Notes under the pieces: generated by a model
Seen by the model: the letters and a program-made list of their open reading frames with translations, nothing else
What the model was told of the DNA's origin: nothing
Databases searched by the model: none
Made by a program: the position numbers and the translations under genes
NCBI GenBank assembly: GCA_046262295.1
Contig: JBHENC010000001.1
Span: 186,001 to 250,000 of the forward strand
DNA from: JBHENC01 sp046262295
GTDB taxonomy: Bacteria > Acidobacteriota > Blastocatellia > Pyrinomonadales > Pyrinomonadaceae
Length of the DNA stretch: 64,000 nt
Direction: 5' to 3'
In this document: piece by piece, positions 43,413 through 52,701 of the stretch
Layout: every line of letters starts with the position of its first letter
Position numbering within the stretch: position 1 is the stretch's first letter

Positions 43413-44739
43413 CGGTTGTTTGCTCCTGAACATCTGTTTGTGTGAGTTGCGGGGCGAAGCTGTGCGATGCGCCGAAATAGTTGCGCCACGCGGCGTTTAT
43501 CAGCTTCGGCGTGAGTTCGAGCGGCGCGCCTTCAAAGACACAAATATCCGTCGCGCGGTTAAGCAGATCGCGCGGCTCGCAGGATTTCATCGGGCGGTGC
43601 TCGATAATGTAGTTGTTCAAAAGATGATCCAGACACGCTTGATCGAAATCGAGGCCGCGCGCAGTAGCCGCACGTTTGAAGATTTCTATGTAGGCGGCGG
43701 GCGTTGGAAGTTCGACACGCGCGCGATAACCCATGCGCCTTAGAAAAGCTTCGTCAACCAAATCTTTCGCTTCCAGATTGGTCGAGAAAAGCACGAGTTC
43801 CTCGAAGGGAACTTCAAGCTTCCGGCCTGTCTGCATCGCCAGATAATCAACGCGGCGTTCGAGCGGCACGATCCAGCGGTTAAGCAAATCCTGCGGCGAA
43901 ACGCGCTGCCGCCCGAAGTCGTCTATTACCAGCGTGCCGCCGTTGGCCTTCATCTGAAACGGCGCTTCATAAAAGCAACTCGTGTCGCTCCACGCGAGAT
44001 TCGTTTGCTCTAAAGTCAGTTCGCCGCCGACGATCACCAGCGGGCGTTCGATCAAGACCCATCGCCGGTCGTATTCGGCAGGCATCACGTCCGTATCAAC
44101 CGGATGATGACAGTGCGCGTCGAAGAGGCGTATCACTTGATTGTCAATTTCAACAGCGTAAGGAATCCAGATCGCCCCCGTAAGCGCGGCGTTGATGCGT
44201 TCGGCGACAGCCGTCTTGCCCGTGCCCGGCAAGCCCGTGAGAAAAAGCGAGCGGCGCGAATTAATCACGCAGCCTAAGGTTTGAAGCAGCGAATCGGGCA
44301 GCACCAGATCACTGAACGCCTTGCGCACGGCTTCGATAGTCGCAGGTTTTCCGGGCACGGCTTGCAGGCGCGTTAAGTGTGCATAGTCTTCAAGAGCGAC
44401 GGGCGCAGCCCCCGCATAGCCGCACATACGCCGCAGGCGTGCGACGCGCTCCCAACCACGATCCAGCATCGCATAGCGCGTTGCGCCGGGAGCCGTTTGC
44501 TGGCGCACTTCGATTAACTTCTCGCGGTGGAGTTTCTGCAAAAGTTCTTCGGCGAGCGTGCGCGGCAGACAAAGTCTTTCGGCAACCGCTCCCGTCGAAG
44601 GTTCGGCGAGCATCGCAACGTGCTTCAGTGCGAGGTCGCACAAAAACTCTTCGCTGATGTTCGTATCCGTCAACTCTTCCGGCACGGGCGGCCCCATGCT
44701 TTCAATTTCCGCGAGCGTCAGAATGCTTGTGTGCGTCAT
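43390..44739 (-). CDS. MoxR-like AAA ATPase with N-terminal winged helix
   Basis: 449 residues. N-terminal 110 residues form a winged-helix-like domain (TGAVAERLCLPRTLAEELLQ, KLIEVRQQTAPGATRYAML). The ATPase domain (about 135-420) has Walker A GLPGTGKTAVAERI (near 170), Walker B TLVIDDFGRQ and sensor-1 LVLFSTNLEAKD with an arginine finger region FLRRMGYR. MoxR-type ATPases act as chaperones in assembly or metal insertion and are often encoded with VWA-domain proteins; a VWA protein is encoded three genes downstream. It begins 14 bases after the TPR gene. Confidence 0.88.
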   Translation of the reverse strand: MTHTSILTLAEIESMGPPVPEELTDTNISEEFLCDLALKHVAMLAEPSTGAVAERLCLPRTLAEELLQKLHREKLIEVRQQTAPGATRYAMLDRGWERVARLRRMCGYAGAAPVALEDYAHLTRLQAVPGKPATIEAVRKAFSDLVLPDSLLQTLGCVINSRRSLFLTGLPGTGKTAVAERINAALTGAIWIPYAVEIDNQVIRLFDAHCHHPVDTDVMPAEYDRRWVLIERPLVIVGGELTLEQTNLAWSDTSCFYEAPFQMKANGGTLVIDDFGRQRVSPQDLLNRWIVPLERRVDYLAMQTGRKLEVPFEELVLFSTNLEAKDLVDEAFLRRMGYRARVELPTPAAYIEIFKRAATARGLDFDQACLDHLLNNYIIEHRPMKSCEPRDLLNRATDICVFEGAPLELTPKLINAAWRNYFGASHSFAPQLTQTDVQEQTTDADLLQI

Positions 44740-44753
44740 TGTGAATTCACCTT

Positions 44754-45734
44754 TCAGTTACCGGCGATGCGCGCGGCAATCGTTTCCCTTTCATGTCCTG
44801 AAACATCGCGGCGCGCGGCATCGGCTTCCGCCGTTTTGCCGGAGCGCGTGTAGAGATCAGCGAGACGGCGCACGGCAATCGTCGAGTTCGGATCAAGTCG
44901 GCGCGCCGCTTCGTAATGCTTGATGGCTTCGGTGTCGCGGCCTGCGCGCTCAAGCAGCGTTGCGACATTGAGATACGCGTTTAGTTCGCCGCCCGCGCGC
45001 CCGAAACTTTTGTAGGCATCGTCGTATTTGCCCATGCGACACTGCGCGAGCGCGAGGTTATTAAGAATCCGCTCGTCATTCGGCGCGAGCCGCGCGGCGC
45101 GTTTGAGGCGATCAATGGCCGCGCGGTAGTTGCCGCTCCGGTAAAGCGAGAAGCCAAGATTATTGAGCGTCTGCGCGTCTTCCGGCGCATTTCGTAAAGC
45201 GCGTTTGTAATACTCGCGCGCCTTCTCAGGCATCTGCTTGCGGTCAAACGCGACACCCAGCAGGCCGTCGGCTTCACTCAAATCCGCATCGAGCGAAGCG
45301 GCCAGAGATAGTTCGGCTATCGCTTCATTGACGCGCCCGCTCTCAAGCAGAGACTTTCCCGCCGCCAGATGATCGCGCGCAGAGAGGTTTGCGTCCGCAC
45401 GCTTCGCAGTGGAGCTATCATCAACACGCGCGACACCTGCGCTCTCGAACTTCGCAGTATCTTTTTCCGACAGCCGTTGCAATTTATTCTTATCGTCGCC
45501 GTGTCCGAACAAACGGCTCACAGCGCGCCAGGGAGTTTTCAGGATACGCACGACGCCGTTACCGCCGCTCTTTTTGCCTGTCTCACTCGCGCCCGTCGGC
45601 GAACCGTTGGCGGCAAGGATGTTGGCATCAGTATCGCCATCGCGCTTCATGCTATCGGCGCTCCAGAAAACAGCGGTGCTGCCGAACAGCAGTACGAAGG
45701 CAAGCGACGCGGTGATTAAAGTGTGTTTGCGCAT
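44754..45734 (-). CDS. tadD: TPR protein, TadD-like
   Basis: 326 residues with an AAAAGGAG ribosome site. A signal peptide or anchor (SLAFVLLFGSTAVFWSA) is followed by a disordered stretch and about five TPR units (LLESGRVNEAIAELSLAASL, YYKRALRNAPEDAQTLNNLG, YRSGNYRAAIDRLKRAARLA and so on). TadD is the TPR lipoprotein needed for secretin localisation in Tad systems; here a lipobox Cys is not visible. Position directly behind tadC matches the usual gene order. Confidence 0.8.
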   Translation of the reverse strand: MRKHTLITASLAFVLLFGSTAVFWSADSMKRDGDTDANILAANGSPTGASETGKKSGGNGVVRILKTPWRAVSRLFGHGDDKNKLQRLSEKDTAKFESAGVARVDDSSTAKRADANLSARDHLAAGKSLLESGRVNEAIAELSLAASLDADLSEADGLLGVAFDRKQMPEKAREYYKRALRNAPEDAQTLNNLGFSLYRSGNYRAAIDRLKRAARLAPNDERILNNLALAQCRMGKYDDAYKSFGRAGGELNAYLNVATLLERAGRDTEAIKHYEAARRLDPNSTIAVRRLADLYTRSGKTAEADAARRDVSGHERETIAARIAGN

Positions 45735-45770
45735 AATCGTAAAACTCCTTTTGGCGTGCGGCTGAGCGCA

Positions 45771-46700
45771 TCAATTCATATTTTTGAAGGTATCTATCAG
45801 GTTGAGCGCGGCGGGGCCTAGCAGCGCGATAAAGAGCGTCGGGAACAGAAAGCAGGTAAGCGGGAACAGCAGTTTCATCGCGGCCTTTTGCGCTTCCTGC
45901 TCGGCGCGCTGGCGGCGCTTGGTGCGCAGGCTGTCAGCAAACACGCGCACGGCTTTCGCTATCGAAGTGCCGAAGCGATCCGCTTGAATCAGCATAGCGA
46001 CGAGGCTGCGCAGATCGTCTACGCCGGTGCGTTCCGCCATGTTGCGCAGAGCTTCTTCGCGCTCGCGCCCAACGCGAATTTCCAGATTGGCAAGTTCAAA
46101 TTCTTTGCTGATGTCAGGATGCACGTCCCGCAACTCTTCGCTGATACGCATCATCGCGGCGTTGAGTCCAAGCCCTGCTTCGATGGAGACGACGAGTAGA
46201 TCGAGCGCATCGGCAAGCCCCCAACGCACGCGCTGCTGCCGCGCGCGGATCATGCGGTCGAGCGCATAACGCGGCGCAAAGACTCCGGCAAAGAGTGCGA
46301 AGAGAATCCATACCAGCGCGCTTTCCAGCGGCCTTCCGATCATCGCGCAAACGACGGCGACGATGCCCGGAAAGCACACCAGCGCGGCAATTTGGACGGC
46401 GCGAAAAACAATCACGGCTTCGGGCGCGCGATAGCCCGCCTGCATCAACTTCTTTTGTTGCTTGCGCGCTTCGGCGGCAGACGGAGGCGCGAGACGATTA
46501 ATCGGCGCGGCAATCTTTTCGGCGAATTCCGCAACGGGTCGTTCCTCTACGATGGAAACGGGCGCGGCCAGCCCCGTCGCGCTGTCGTTCATGCGCCGCA
46601 AACGCTCTGTCGCCGCGCTCTGCGGGCGAACCAGCAGCCAGTAAATGCCCATCACGCCGAGCGAGATGCAAACGAAAGTCGAGATTGTGATTAGCAGCAT
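45771..46700 (-). CDS. tadC: Tad platform protein TadC
   Basis: 309 residues, type II secretion F (GspF-like) domain. The N-terminal membrane segment (ISTFVCISLGVMGIYWLLV), two mid segments (ALVCFPGIVAVVCAMI, SALVWILFALFAGVF), the cytoplasmic motif DALDLLVVSIEAGLGLNAAM and the C-terminal segment LLFPLTCFLFPTLFIALLGPA are typical of TadC. It pairs with TadB to form the inner-membrane platform on which the TadA ATPase acts. It is separated from tadB by an unusual 131-base spacer that holds a repeat element. Confidence 0.92.
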   Translation of the reverse strand: MLLITISTFVCISLGVMGIYWLLVRPQSAATERLRRMNDSATGLAAPVSIVEERPVAEFAEKIAAPINRLAPPSAAEARKQQKKLMQAGYRAPEAVIVFRAVQIAALVCFPGIVAVVCAMIGRPLESALVWILFALFAGVFAPRYALDRMIRARQQRVRWGLADALDLLVVSIEAGLGLNAAMMRISEELRDVHPDISKEFELANLEIRVGREREEALRNMAERTGVDDLRSLVAMLIQADRFGTSIAKAVRVFADSLRTKRRQRAEQEAQKAAMKLLFPLTCFLFPTLFIALLGPAALNLIDTFKNMN

Positions 46701-46716
46701 AATTTCACCCTTAAGA

Positions 46717-46834
46717 AAGTCAGGAGTCTGGAGTCATAAGCCGGAACGAGCAATTATTGAAGCGCGAAGATTTCAAATTTGAGTTTCGGAGCGGCGTAGG
46801 AATCCTTCTTATAAGTCCTGACTCTTGACTCTTA
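46717..46834. repeat. REP/MITE-like element with inverted GAGTC-rich arms, copy A
   Basis: The left arm (46717-46740, AAGTCAGGAGTCTGGAGTCA...) and right arm (46808-46834, ...CCTGACTCTTGACTCTTA) are imperfect inverted copies around a 67-base centre. The right arm includes the stop codon of tadB. It fills the tadB-tadC spacer. A related copy lies at 61686-61840. Confidence 0.6.
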
Positions 46835-47797
46835 AATCTTTATGCGCAAAATCTTGCGCACGATGAGCATTCCGGTGGTTTGCATGAGCAGCGCGGCGGC
46901 GATTAGTTTGTGGCCGCGCGGATCGCGCCACAGCACGCTCATGTAATCGGGGTTCATCACTGTGACGATGAACGCGACGGCAATGGGCAGCGCGCAGAGC
47001 AACCACGCGCTCATGCGCGAACTCGTCGTTAAAGTTTTCAAGTCGCCCATGATGCGGAAACGCTCGCGGATGGTGTGCGCAACTTTTTCGAGTATCTCCG
47101 CGAGATTGCCGCCCGTTTCGCGTTGGATAAGAACAGCGGTCACGCACAAACGCAGATCGAGAAGCGGCATCCGCTGCGTTAAGTTTTCGAGCGCGAGTTT
47201 GAGCGAGAGGCCTAGATTCTGTTCTTCGTAAGTCTTGCGAAACTCCGTCGCAATCGGCTCCGGCATTTCTTCAGAGACCATGTGCAAGGCTTCGGAGAAA
47301 GCGTGCCCGGCGGAAAGCGCGCGGCTCATCAATTCGAGCGCGTCCGGCAAGATTTCTAGAAACTTATCGAAACGCTTGCGGCGTACACGCATGATATGCA
47401 AAAACGGAAACGATGCGCCGAGCAGCGTGCACGCGCCGACGGCAAGCAGCGAAGCCGTGAGAACTGACGCCGCCAGTCCCGCGAACATTCCCGCCATCAC
47501 GGAGAACATCAATAGCCGCGTGACGGTGATGTGCAAATCCGCTTGATCGAGCAGGCCTTTGAGCTGCATCGCGGATTGCAGGCGGATCAGCGCGCGATTG
47601 AAGACGGGAATCTCGCTTAAGAGTTCCGTGCGTGCGAGCACTACTTCGGCGTCTTCCGCGTGCGCCGAATGGAGCAACGCATCGTTAAGCCGCTGCCGCA
47701 GACGCGCGCGTTTGGCATCCGAGCCGCGCGTCGCCAGCAGATATGCGCCGAGCACCACAAACAGGAAAAAGAGAAAAACTGAGAACGATAACATCAT
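46832..47797 (-). CDS. tadB: Tad platform protein TadB
   Basis: 321 residues, type II secretion F domain. N-terminal segment (SVFLFFLFVVLGAYLLATR), a pair of membrane segments (LLMFSVMAGMFAGLAASVL, LLAVGACTLLGASFPFL), the motif LPDALELMSRALSAGHAFSEAL and a C-terminal pair (SAWLLCALPIAVAFIVTV). Partner of TadC. Its stop codon overlaps the repeat element. It begins 20 bases after the tadA stop. Confidence 0.92.
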   Translation of the reverse strand: MMLSFSVFLFFLFVVLGAYLLATRGSDAKRARLRQRLNDALLHSAHAEDAEVVLARTELLSEIPVFNRALIRLQSAMQLKGLLDQADLHITVTRLLMFSVMAGMFAGLAASVLTASLLAVGACTLLGASFPFLHIMRVRRKRFDKFLEILPDALELMSRALSAGHAFSEALHMVSEEMPEPIATEFRKTYEEQNLGLSLKLALENLTQRMPLLDLRLCVTAVLIQRETGGNLAEILEKVAHTIRERFRIMGDLKTLTTSSRMSAWLLCALPIAVAFIVTVMNPDYMSVLWRDPRGHKLIAAALLMQTTGMLIVRKILRIKI

Positions 47798-47817
47798 CGG
47801 TTTGCACTTCCTTGCTT

Positions 47818-49161
47818 TTACATTTCCTCGAAGAGAATGCGCGGCAGTTGCAGTCCGTAAGCTTTCAGCTTTTCAGCGAAGCGCGGGCGCACACCCGTCG
47901 GGCGAAAGCGTCCCGTGACGCGGCCATCCTTATCAAGACCTGTGCGCTCGAATTGAAAAATCTCCTGCATCGTAATCATCTCGCCTTCCATGCCCGTGAT
48001 TTCGGAGATGGAAGTAATCCGGCGCGAGCCGTCGGCGAGCCGCGCCACCTGCACGACGAGATGAATGGCCGAAGCGACTTGCTGGCGCATCGCGCGATCC
48101 GACAGACGCATTCCAGTCATCTGTATCATCGTCTCAAGGCGCGCGAGCGCGTCGCGCGGCGTGTTGGCGTGAATCGTCGTCAGGCTTCCGTCGTGGCCTG
48201 TGTTCATCGCCTGCAACATATCTATGCTTTCACCGCCACGCACTTCGCCGATCACAATCCGGTCGGGACGCATTCGCAGCGCGTTCTTCACAAGATCGCG
48301 TTGCGAGACTTCGCCCTTGCCTTCGATGTTGGGCGGGCGCGTCTCAAGGCGAACGACGTGCGGCTGTTGCATTTGCAGTTCGGCGGAATCTTCGATGGTG
48401 ACGATGCGCTGGTCTTCGGGAATAAAGGAGGAGAGAGCGTTGAGCAGCGTCGTTTTGCCCGCGCCCGTCCCGCCGGAAATAAGCACGTTCAGGCGCGCCC
48501 GTATGCACATCTCGAGCATCTCGGCGATCTCTTTCGTGAGCGCGCCTTTTTCGATGAGCGCGTTCATGCGCAAAGGTTCCGTGCCGAAGCGACGAATGGA
48601 GAGCACGGGGCCATCCAGCGAGAGCGGCGGGATAATGGCGTTGACGCGCGAACCGTCGGCGAGGCGCGCATCAACCATCGGCGACGATTCATCTATGCGG
48701 CGTCCGACGCTTGAGACGATGCGTTCGATGACACGCATCAAATGTTCGTCATCCTTGAAGGCGACGGTCGTTGTTTCGAGTTTGCCGCCGCGCTCGATGT
48801 AGATATTGCGATAAGAGTTAACGAGTATGTCGGAGATGGTCGGATCGGCGAGCAGGGGTTCGAGCGGCCCTAAACCAAAAAGTTCATGGCGCACTTCACC
48901 GATGAGGCGTTCACGTTCGGCGGCAGAAAGCGGCATCGCTTCAGTGGCGAGCACGCCTTCGGCAAGCCGCGAGACTTCGGCGCTCGCCTGATCGGGAGCG
49001 AGCGCGCCGAGTTTCGTCAAATCCATGCGGTTGATGAGCGTGCGATGCAGCCGCGCCTTCATCTCCTGATAGGTGCGCTGCGTGTTGCAAGCGTCAATCG
49101 CCTGCGCGACGCCAATGCCGACCGGCGCGGTGTCTCTATCGAATCTTTCGCGTAGTGTCAT
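47818..49161 (-). CDS. tadA: Tad pilus ATPase TadA / CpaF
   Basis: 447 residues. The ATG at 49161 is preceded by AGGAA at 10 bases; a TTG at 49188 is less likely. The secretion ATPase core has the N-terminal domain (ELFGLGPLEPLLADPTISDI), Walker A ISGGTGAGKTTLLNAL (near 232), the Asp box IEDSAELQMQQPHVV, Walker B MRPDRIVIGEVRGGE, and the His box GHDGSLTTIHANTPRDAL. It powers pilin assembly at the inner membrane. Confidence 0.95.
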   Translation of the reverse strand: MTLRERFDRDTAPVGIGVAQAIDACNTQRTYQEMKARLHRTLINRMDLTKLGALAPDQASAEVSRLAEGVLATEAMPLSAAERERLIGEVRHELFGLGPLEPLLADPTISDILVNSYRNIYIERGGKLETTTVAFKDDEHLMRVIERIVSSVGRRIDESSPMVDARLADGSRVNAIIPPLSLDGPVLSIRRFGTEPLRMNALIEKGALTKEIAEMLEMCIRARLNVLISGGTGAGKTTLLNALSSFIPEDQRIVTIEDSAELQMQQPHVVRLETRPPNIEGKGEVSQRDLVKNALRMRPDRIVIGEVRGGESIDMLQAMNTGHDGSLTTIHANTPRDALARLETMIQMTGMRLSDRAMRQQVASAIHLVVQVARLADGSRRITSISEITGMEGEMITMQEIFQFERTGLDKDGRVTGRFRPTGVRPRFAEKLKAYGLQLPRILFEEM

Positions 49162-49203
49162 GATGTTTTTGTTCCTGTCGGTTATCAATCGTCATCAGCA
49201 AAT

Positions 49204-50442
49204 TTACTTCAAAGCTTCTCCGGCGCGTTGCAGATCGAGCGGCGCAGGTGTTGCAGCGCGCTTGAACATCGCGTGCCAGGGCTTGCGATTCTTCGCGGGC
49301 TGTTGTTCCGCGAGTTGGTCGGATGTACCTATAAGCGTCGCGGCGATGCGTTTGATTTCAATGGAGAGTTTCGCGGAAGGCTCGGAGAGCACGAGCGGCT
49401 GGCCTAGATTGATCGACGTGACGGTAGTTTGATAATCGCTGGCGACGTAGCCGAACACTTTCTCGCCCAGAAACTTTTCAACCTGCCGCAAATCAAGGTC
49501 AATCTGCTTGCTGAAGCGATTGACGAGGATGCGCACTTTCGAGCGCGGATAACCGAGCCGGTCGAAGATTTCAAGCGCGCGTTGGGCGCTGCGAATCGCG
49601 GGAATGTCGAGCGTCAGCACGAAAAGGATATCGTCGGCTTGATCCAGCGCCGCGAGCGTGATGGCATCGAAAGTATGCTGCGGATCGAGCACGACGTAAT
49701 CGTACTGCTCGCGCACGCGCTCCAGAGCTGCAAAGACGTGTTCGGGTTCGATGTCGTCCGCCGAATCCGCTTCGGGCGGCGCGGCCAACAGCGAAAGATT
49801 CGTCGAATGCGCGGTGACGTAGTTCTTAACCAACGCATCATCTAATCGCGCGCGATTCTCAACCAGATCGGCGATGGAATATTTCGGTTCGACGCCGAGA
49901 AAGAGCGGCAAGTCTCCGGCCTGCAAATTCAGATCGACAAGGAGCGCGGGCGCGTCGAGCGCGGCGGCCAGATTGGTGGCGATAAAGGATGTGCCGCACC
50001 CGCCTTTGCTGGAAAAGACGGCGACGAGGCGTCCTTTCTTTTTCGGCACGTCCGTTTGCTGGAAACAGAATTCAGCCGTGCGATGCAGAACCGTTTGCAG
50101 CTCTTCATTAATAACCGGCAGACGCAAAAATTCTCTCGCTCCGGCACGCAGACTTCGCAAAATCAGTTCCGGCGAAGCTTCGCGCGCCGCCGAAATAATC
50201 GCCGTCTGCGGGCATTCAATGGCGAGCTGTTCGATCATCTTGAGCGCCTGTTCGGAGTTGGCGGCGGAGAGCGTGACGATGGCGGCTGACGGGCGCAGGC
50301 GTGTGATTTCCGCGTAGAGTTGTTCCGTATCGTCGCCCCCCGCAAGCAGGCGCGCGCGCGTATCAAGGGCGAGCGCGGCGCGAATCTCTTTGAAGTTATC
50401 CAGCCCCGTGCTCAGGACGATGAATGAAAGCGTTTGGGTCAT
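49204..50442 (-). CDS. cpaE: Tad localisation ATPase CpaE / TadZ
   Basis: 412 residues. An N-terminal atypical receiver domain (about 1-125) precedes a MinD/ParA-like ATPase domain with the deviant Walker A SSKGGCGTSFIATNLAAAL (near 144), DLNLQAGDLPLFLG and Walker B VLDPQHTFDAIT. CpaE/TadZ places the pilus machine at the cell pole. Ribosome site weak (AGG). It begins 69 bases after the tadE gene stop. Confidence 0.93.
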   Translation of the reverse strand: MTQTLSFIVLSTGLDNFKEIRAALALDTRARLLAGGDDTEQLYAEITRLRPSAAIVTLSAANSEQALKMIEQLAIECPQTAIISAAREASPELILRSLRAGAREFLRLPVINEELQTVLHRTAEFCFQQTDVPKKKGRLVAVFSSKGGCGTSFIATNLAAALDAPALLVDLNLQAGDLPLFLGVEPKYSIADLVENRARLDDALVKNYVTAHSTNLSLLAAPPEADSADDIEPEHVFAALERVREQYDYVVLDPQHTFDAITLAALDQADDILFVLTLDIPAIRSAQRALEIFDRLGYPRSKVRILVNRFSKQIDLDLRQVEKFLGEKVFGYVASDYQTTVTSINLGQPLVLSEPSAKLSIEIKRIAATLIGTSDQLAEQQPAKNRKPWHAMFKRAATPAPLDLQRAGEALK

Positions 50443-50511
50443 GGCGTTGCCTATCGAAGTAAAATTTTTCCAACTGAAAAGCGAGCGTGACGGGAGAGCG
50501 TTGAAATAAGT

Positions 50512-50994
50512 TCAGAGATTCGGCGGCACGAGTCCGGCGTTTTCCGCCGTCAGCGTGGTGTTGTAGTTAGACATATTCAAAGTCGTTCCGATGAGCGGCA
50601 CGACGAATTGAAATTGATAATTGACGATGCTCACGGAAACGCTGCCTTGATCGAGGCCGAAATTTGCGTACTGCACGGCGACATTATTGGTCGTCAGATT
50701 GTGTACGAGCGGCGACGTTCCTCCCGCCGGATCGCCGTAGACGACGACATTCTTCACGGCTGCCGTATTACTCGCAGATTGATTAACGGCGTAACGCGCG
50801 CCGCGACGGGCGGCATCCGCAAGCGCGTTGTGCGTCCAGAGCGCGCGGCCAAACTCTATGATGGCGAACATCACCGCGAGAAAAACGGCGGCGGCAATCG
50901 TGAATTCGACGAGCATCGCGCCGCATTCGTTGGCGCGCGAACGCCGGTTCGTCGCAACGTGTTTGCCGGTCATCCTTTTTTCACATCTTGCCAT
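50512..50994 (-). CDS. tadE: TadE-like minor pseudopilin
   Basis: 160 residues, ribosome site GGAG. The N-terminus has the TadE pattern GAMLVEFTIAAAVFLAVMFAIIEFGR with Glu in the first part of the membrane helix, and ALADAARRGARYAVN. The rest is beta-rich and periplasmic. Prepilin peptidase should cut before the hydrophobic helix. Confidence 0.88.
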   Translation of the reverse strand: MARCEKRMTGKHVATNRRSRANECGAMLVEFTIAAAVFLAVMFAIIEFGRALWTHNALADAARRGARYAVNQSASNTAAVKNVVVYGDPAGGTSPLVHNLTTNNVAVQYANFGLDQGSVSVSIVNYQFQFVVPLIGTTLNMSNYNTTLTAENAGLVPPNL

Positions 50995-51006
50995 TTCGTT
51001 GAACTC

Positions 51007-51513
51007 CTAAATCAGCGGCGTCGTCAGCAGATAGCGCATCGTGACGCTCGGTTGCACGTCTATCTTGAGCGAAAGCGCGGGCGTCTTGGTCAGCGCGGCG
51101 AGATCGAAGTACGGTTGAAATTTATAACCCGTAATCTGCACCTTGACGGTTTGCGGAACCGACGGCGCACCGCCCGCGCGCGTAATCGTGACGTTGCCGG
51201 TTGCAAGGCCGCTGACGACGGGCGCGCCTGTGCCTTCCTTGTTGCCGTAGACCGCGATGTTCTTTGCGTAGGCGTCTTCAATCGAACTGACATCGGCGGT
51301 CACGAGATAGCGTGTGGCGGCGCGCGTCGCTTTGGCGAGCGTCGTGTATTGATAAAAGAAGCGTCCGAATTCGGCGGTTGCTCCAAACAGCAACAGCAGC
51401 ACCGGCAGCACGATGGCTAACTCGGCGAGCTGCGTGCCGCGCTCATTGCGCGCAAAGCGGTGCGCTCTCATGAAGCGAAGGCGATGGCGTATCTTTTGTA
51501 TGCGCGCTTTCAT
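51007..51513 (-). CDS. Second TadE/TadF-like minor pseudopilin
   Basis: 168 residues. A basic leader (about 1-25) is followed by GTQLAELAIVLPVLLLLFGATAEFGRFF and TLAKATRAATRYLVT. It is a paralogue of the neighbouring tadE, and the two occupy the tadE/tadF positions. It starts 9 bases after the tadG stop. Confidence 0.85.
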   Translation of the reverse strand: MKARIQKIRHRLRFMRAHRFARNERGTQLAELAIVLPVLLLLFGATAEFGRFFYQYTTLAKATRAATRYLVTADVSSIEDAYAKNIAVYGNKEGTGAPVVSGLATGNVTITRAGGAPSVPQTVKVQITGYKFQPYFDLAALTKTPALSLKIDVQPSVTMRYLLTTPLI

Positions 51514-51522
51514 CTTTTCAAC

Positions 51523-52671
51523 TCACTTGTAAAGAACGGGGACGGCCAGACGCGGATTGCCCACTGCGCCGTTAGGGTTGTAAGTGCCTTTGCCGACGGC
51601 GAGGCGATCCTGTATGTATTCGGCCTGAATGTCGCCGCCGTTGCCGCTGCTCGCCTTCGTCTTGAGAAAGAACGCGCCGAAGCGATTAAAGCGAACAGTG
51701 CCGCGCCCCTGATCGAATTCGGCGAGCTTAACGATGGGGATTAGGACGACGCGGCGATTCCAGACGCCAGCGTGCGTCGCCCCTTGAAAGTTTGCCGAAG
51801 TGCGCGTTGCGGCGGCCATGCTTTTTTGATAATCGGCATACGTGATTCCCTCTTTCACGTTCATGTCGGGCGGCTCGTTTGCGGGATTGAGCTGGCTGCC
51901 GCCGTAATCGTCGAAGCGCGCGTTGATGCCCGTGCGAACTTTGCCTGCCGTGATGCCCGGCTTGGTGTCCACCGCGTAGGTGTCGCCCGCTCCGGCGCAC
52001 GCATCCACGCCCGCGCCGATGCCGAAGCCGACGTCAACGCCGCCCGGCCCCGCGACAGCGAGTATCTGGTAATCGCCCGGCGAAGGAGAACTGCCCGTGC
52101 CTGCGCGAATCGTGTAAGTGTTGCCGGGCGCAAGCGGTATGTCGTAGTCAATCACGGAGAGCGGAATAAAGTTGCAGAAACTGTTGATCGGAACGGAAAG
52201 ACCGGCAACGGCCTGCGCCGTCATGTCGAGCTTTGTGCCGAGCGTCATTGCCGAGAAGAAGATGCCGACGGGAAGCTTCGGCGTCGTGACTTTAACAAAG
52301 CGTATATTCTTCGCCTGACCTTGCGCCGCCGCCTCACCCATATATGTTCCGTCGAGATTGACGGCGAAGAGAATGTTAGCGCGCGGGAAGGTGACGTTCG
52401 TGCGATTGAATTCGTAGTTGTTCATCTGCTGCACGGCGCGGTCGGCGGCGACCGTGATGCCGCTCGGCGATGAGTTCAGGGCGGAAGCTCCGGCGAGCGC
52501 CGCCGCGTCCGCCGCGTTCTGCAATTCGTTTTTGGCTAAATACAGATGGCTGATGTCAACGGCGAGGCCGGTAGCGAGCAGAAACGCGAGCATCCCGATT
52601 GTGGCGAGCGCCAGCACCGAGCCGCGCTCGCCGCTTTTTCCGATTCGTTTGTGTGTGCTCGTGATGCTCAT
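51523..52671 (-). CDS. tadG: TadG-like pilus-assembly protein
   Basis: 382 residues. The N-terminal membrane segment of the TadG/Tad-Flp type (GSVLALATIGMLAFLLATGLAVD) is followed by LYLAKNELQNAADAAALAGA, the diagnostic motif of this family, then a periplasmic domain. It lacks a long VWA-like domain, so it is a shorter TadG form. The operon order cpaC-tadG-tadE-tadE differs from the proteobacterial order where tadG ends the cluster. Confidence 0.88.
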   Translation of the reverse strand: MSITSTHKRIGKSGERGSVLALATIGMLAFLLATGLAVDISHLYLAKNELQNAADAAALAGASALNSSPSGITVAADRAVQQMNNYEFNRTNVTFPRANILFAVNLDGTYMGEAAAQGQAKNIRFVKVTTPKLPVGIFFSAMTLGTKLDMTAQAVAGLSVPINSFCNFIPLSVIDYDIPLAPGNTYTIRAGTGSSPSPGDYQILAVAGPGGVDVGFGIGAGVDACAGAGDTYAVDTKPGITAGKVRTGINARFDDYGGSQLNPANEPPDMNVKEGITYADYQKSMAAATRTSANFQGATHAGVWNRRVVLIPIVKLAEFDQGRGTVRFNRFGAFFLKTKASSGNGGDIQAEYIQDRLAVGKGTYNPNGAVGNPRLAVPVLYK

Positions 52672-52701
52672 GGTTTTCTTTCGGGATTGACTGTTAAATC
52701 G

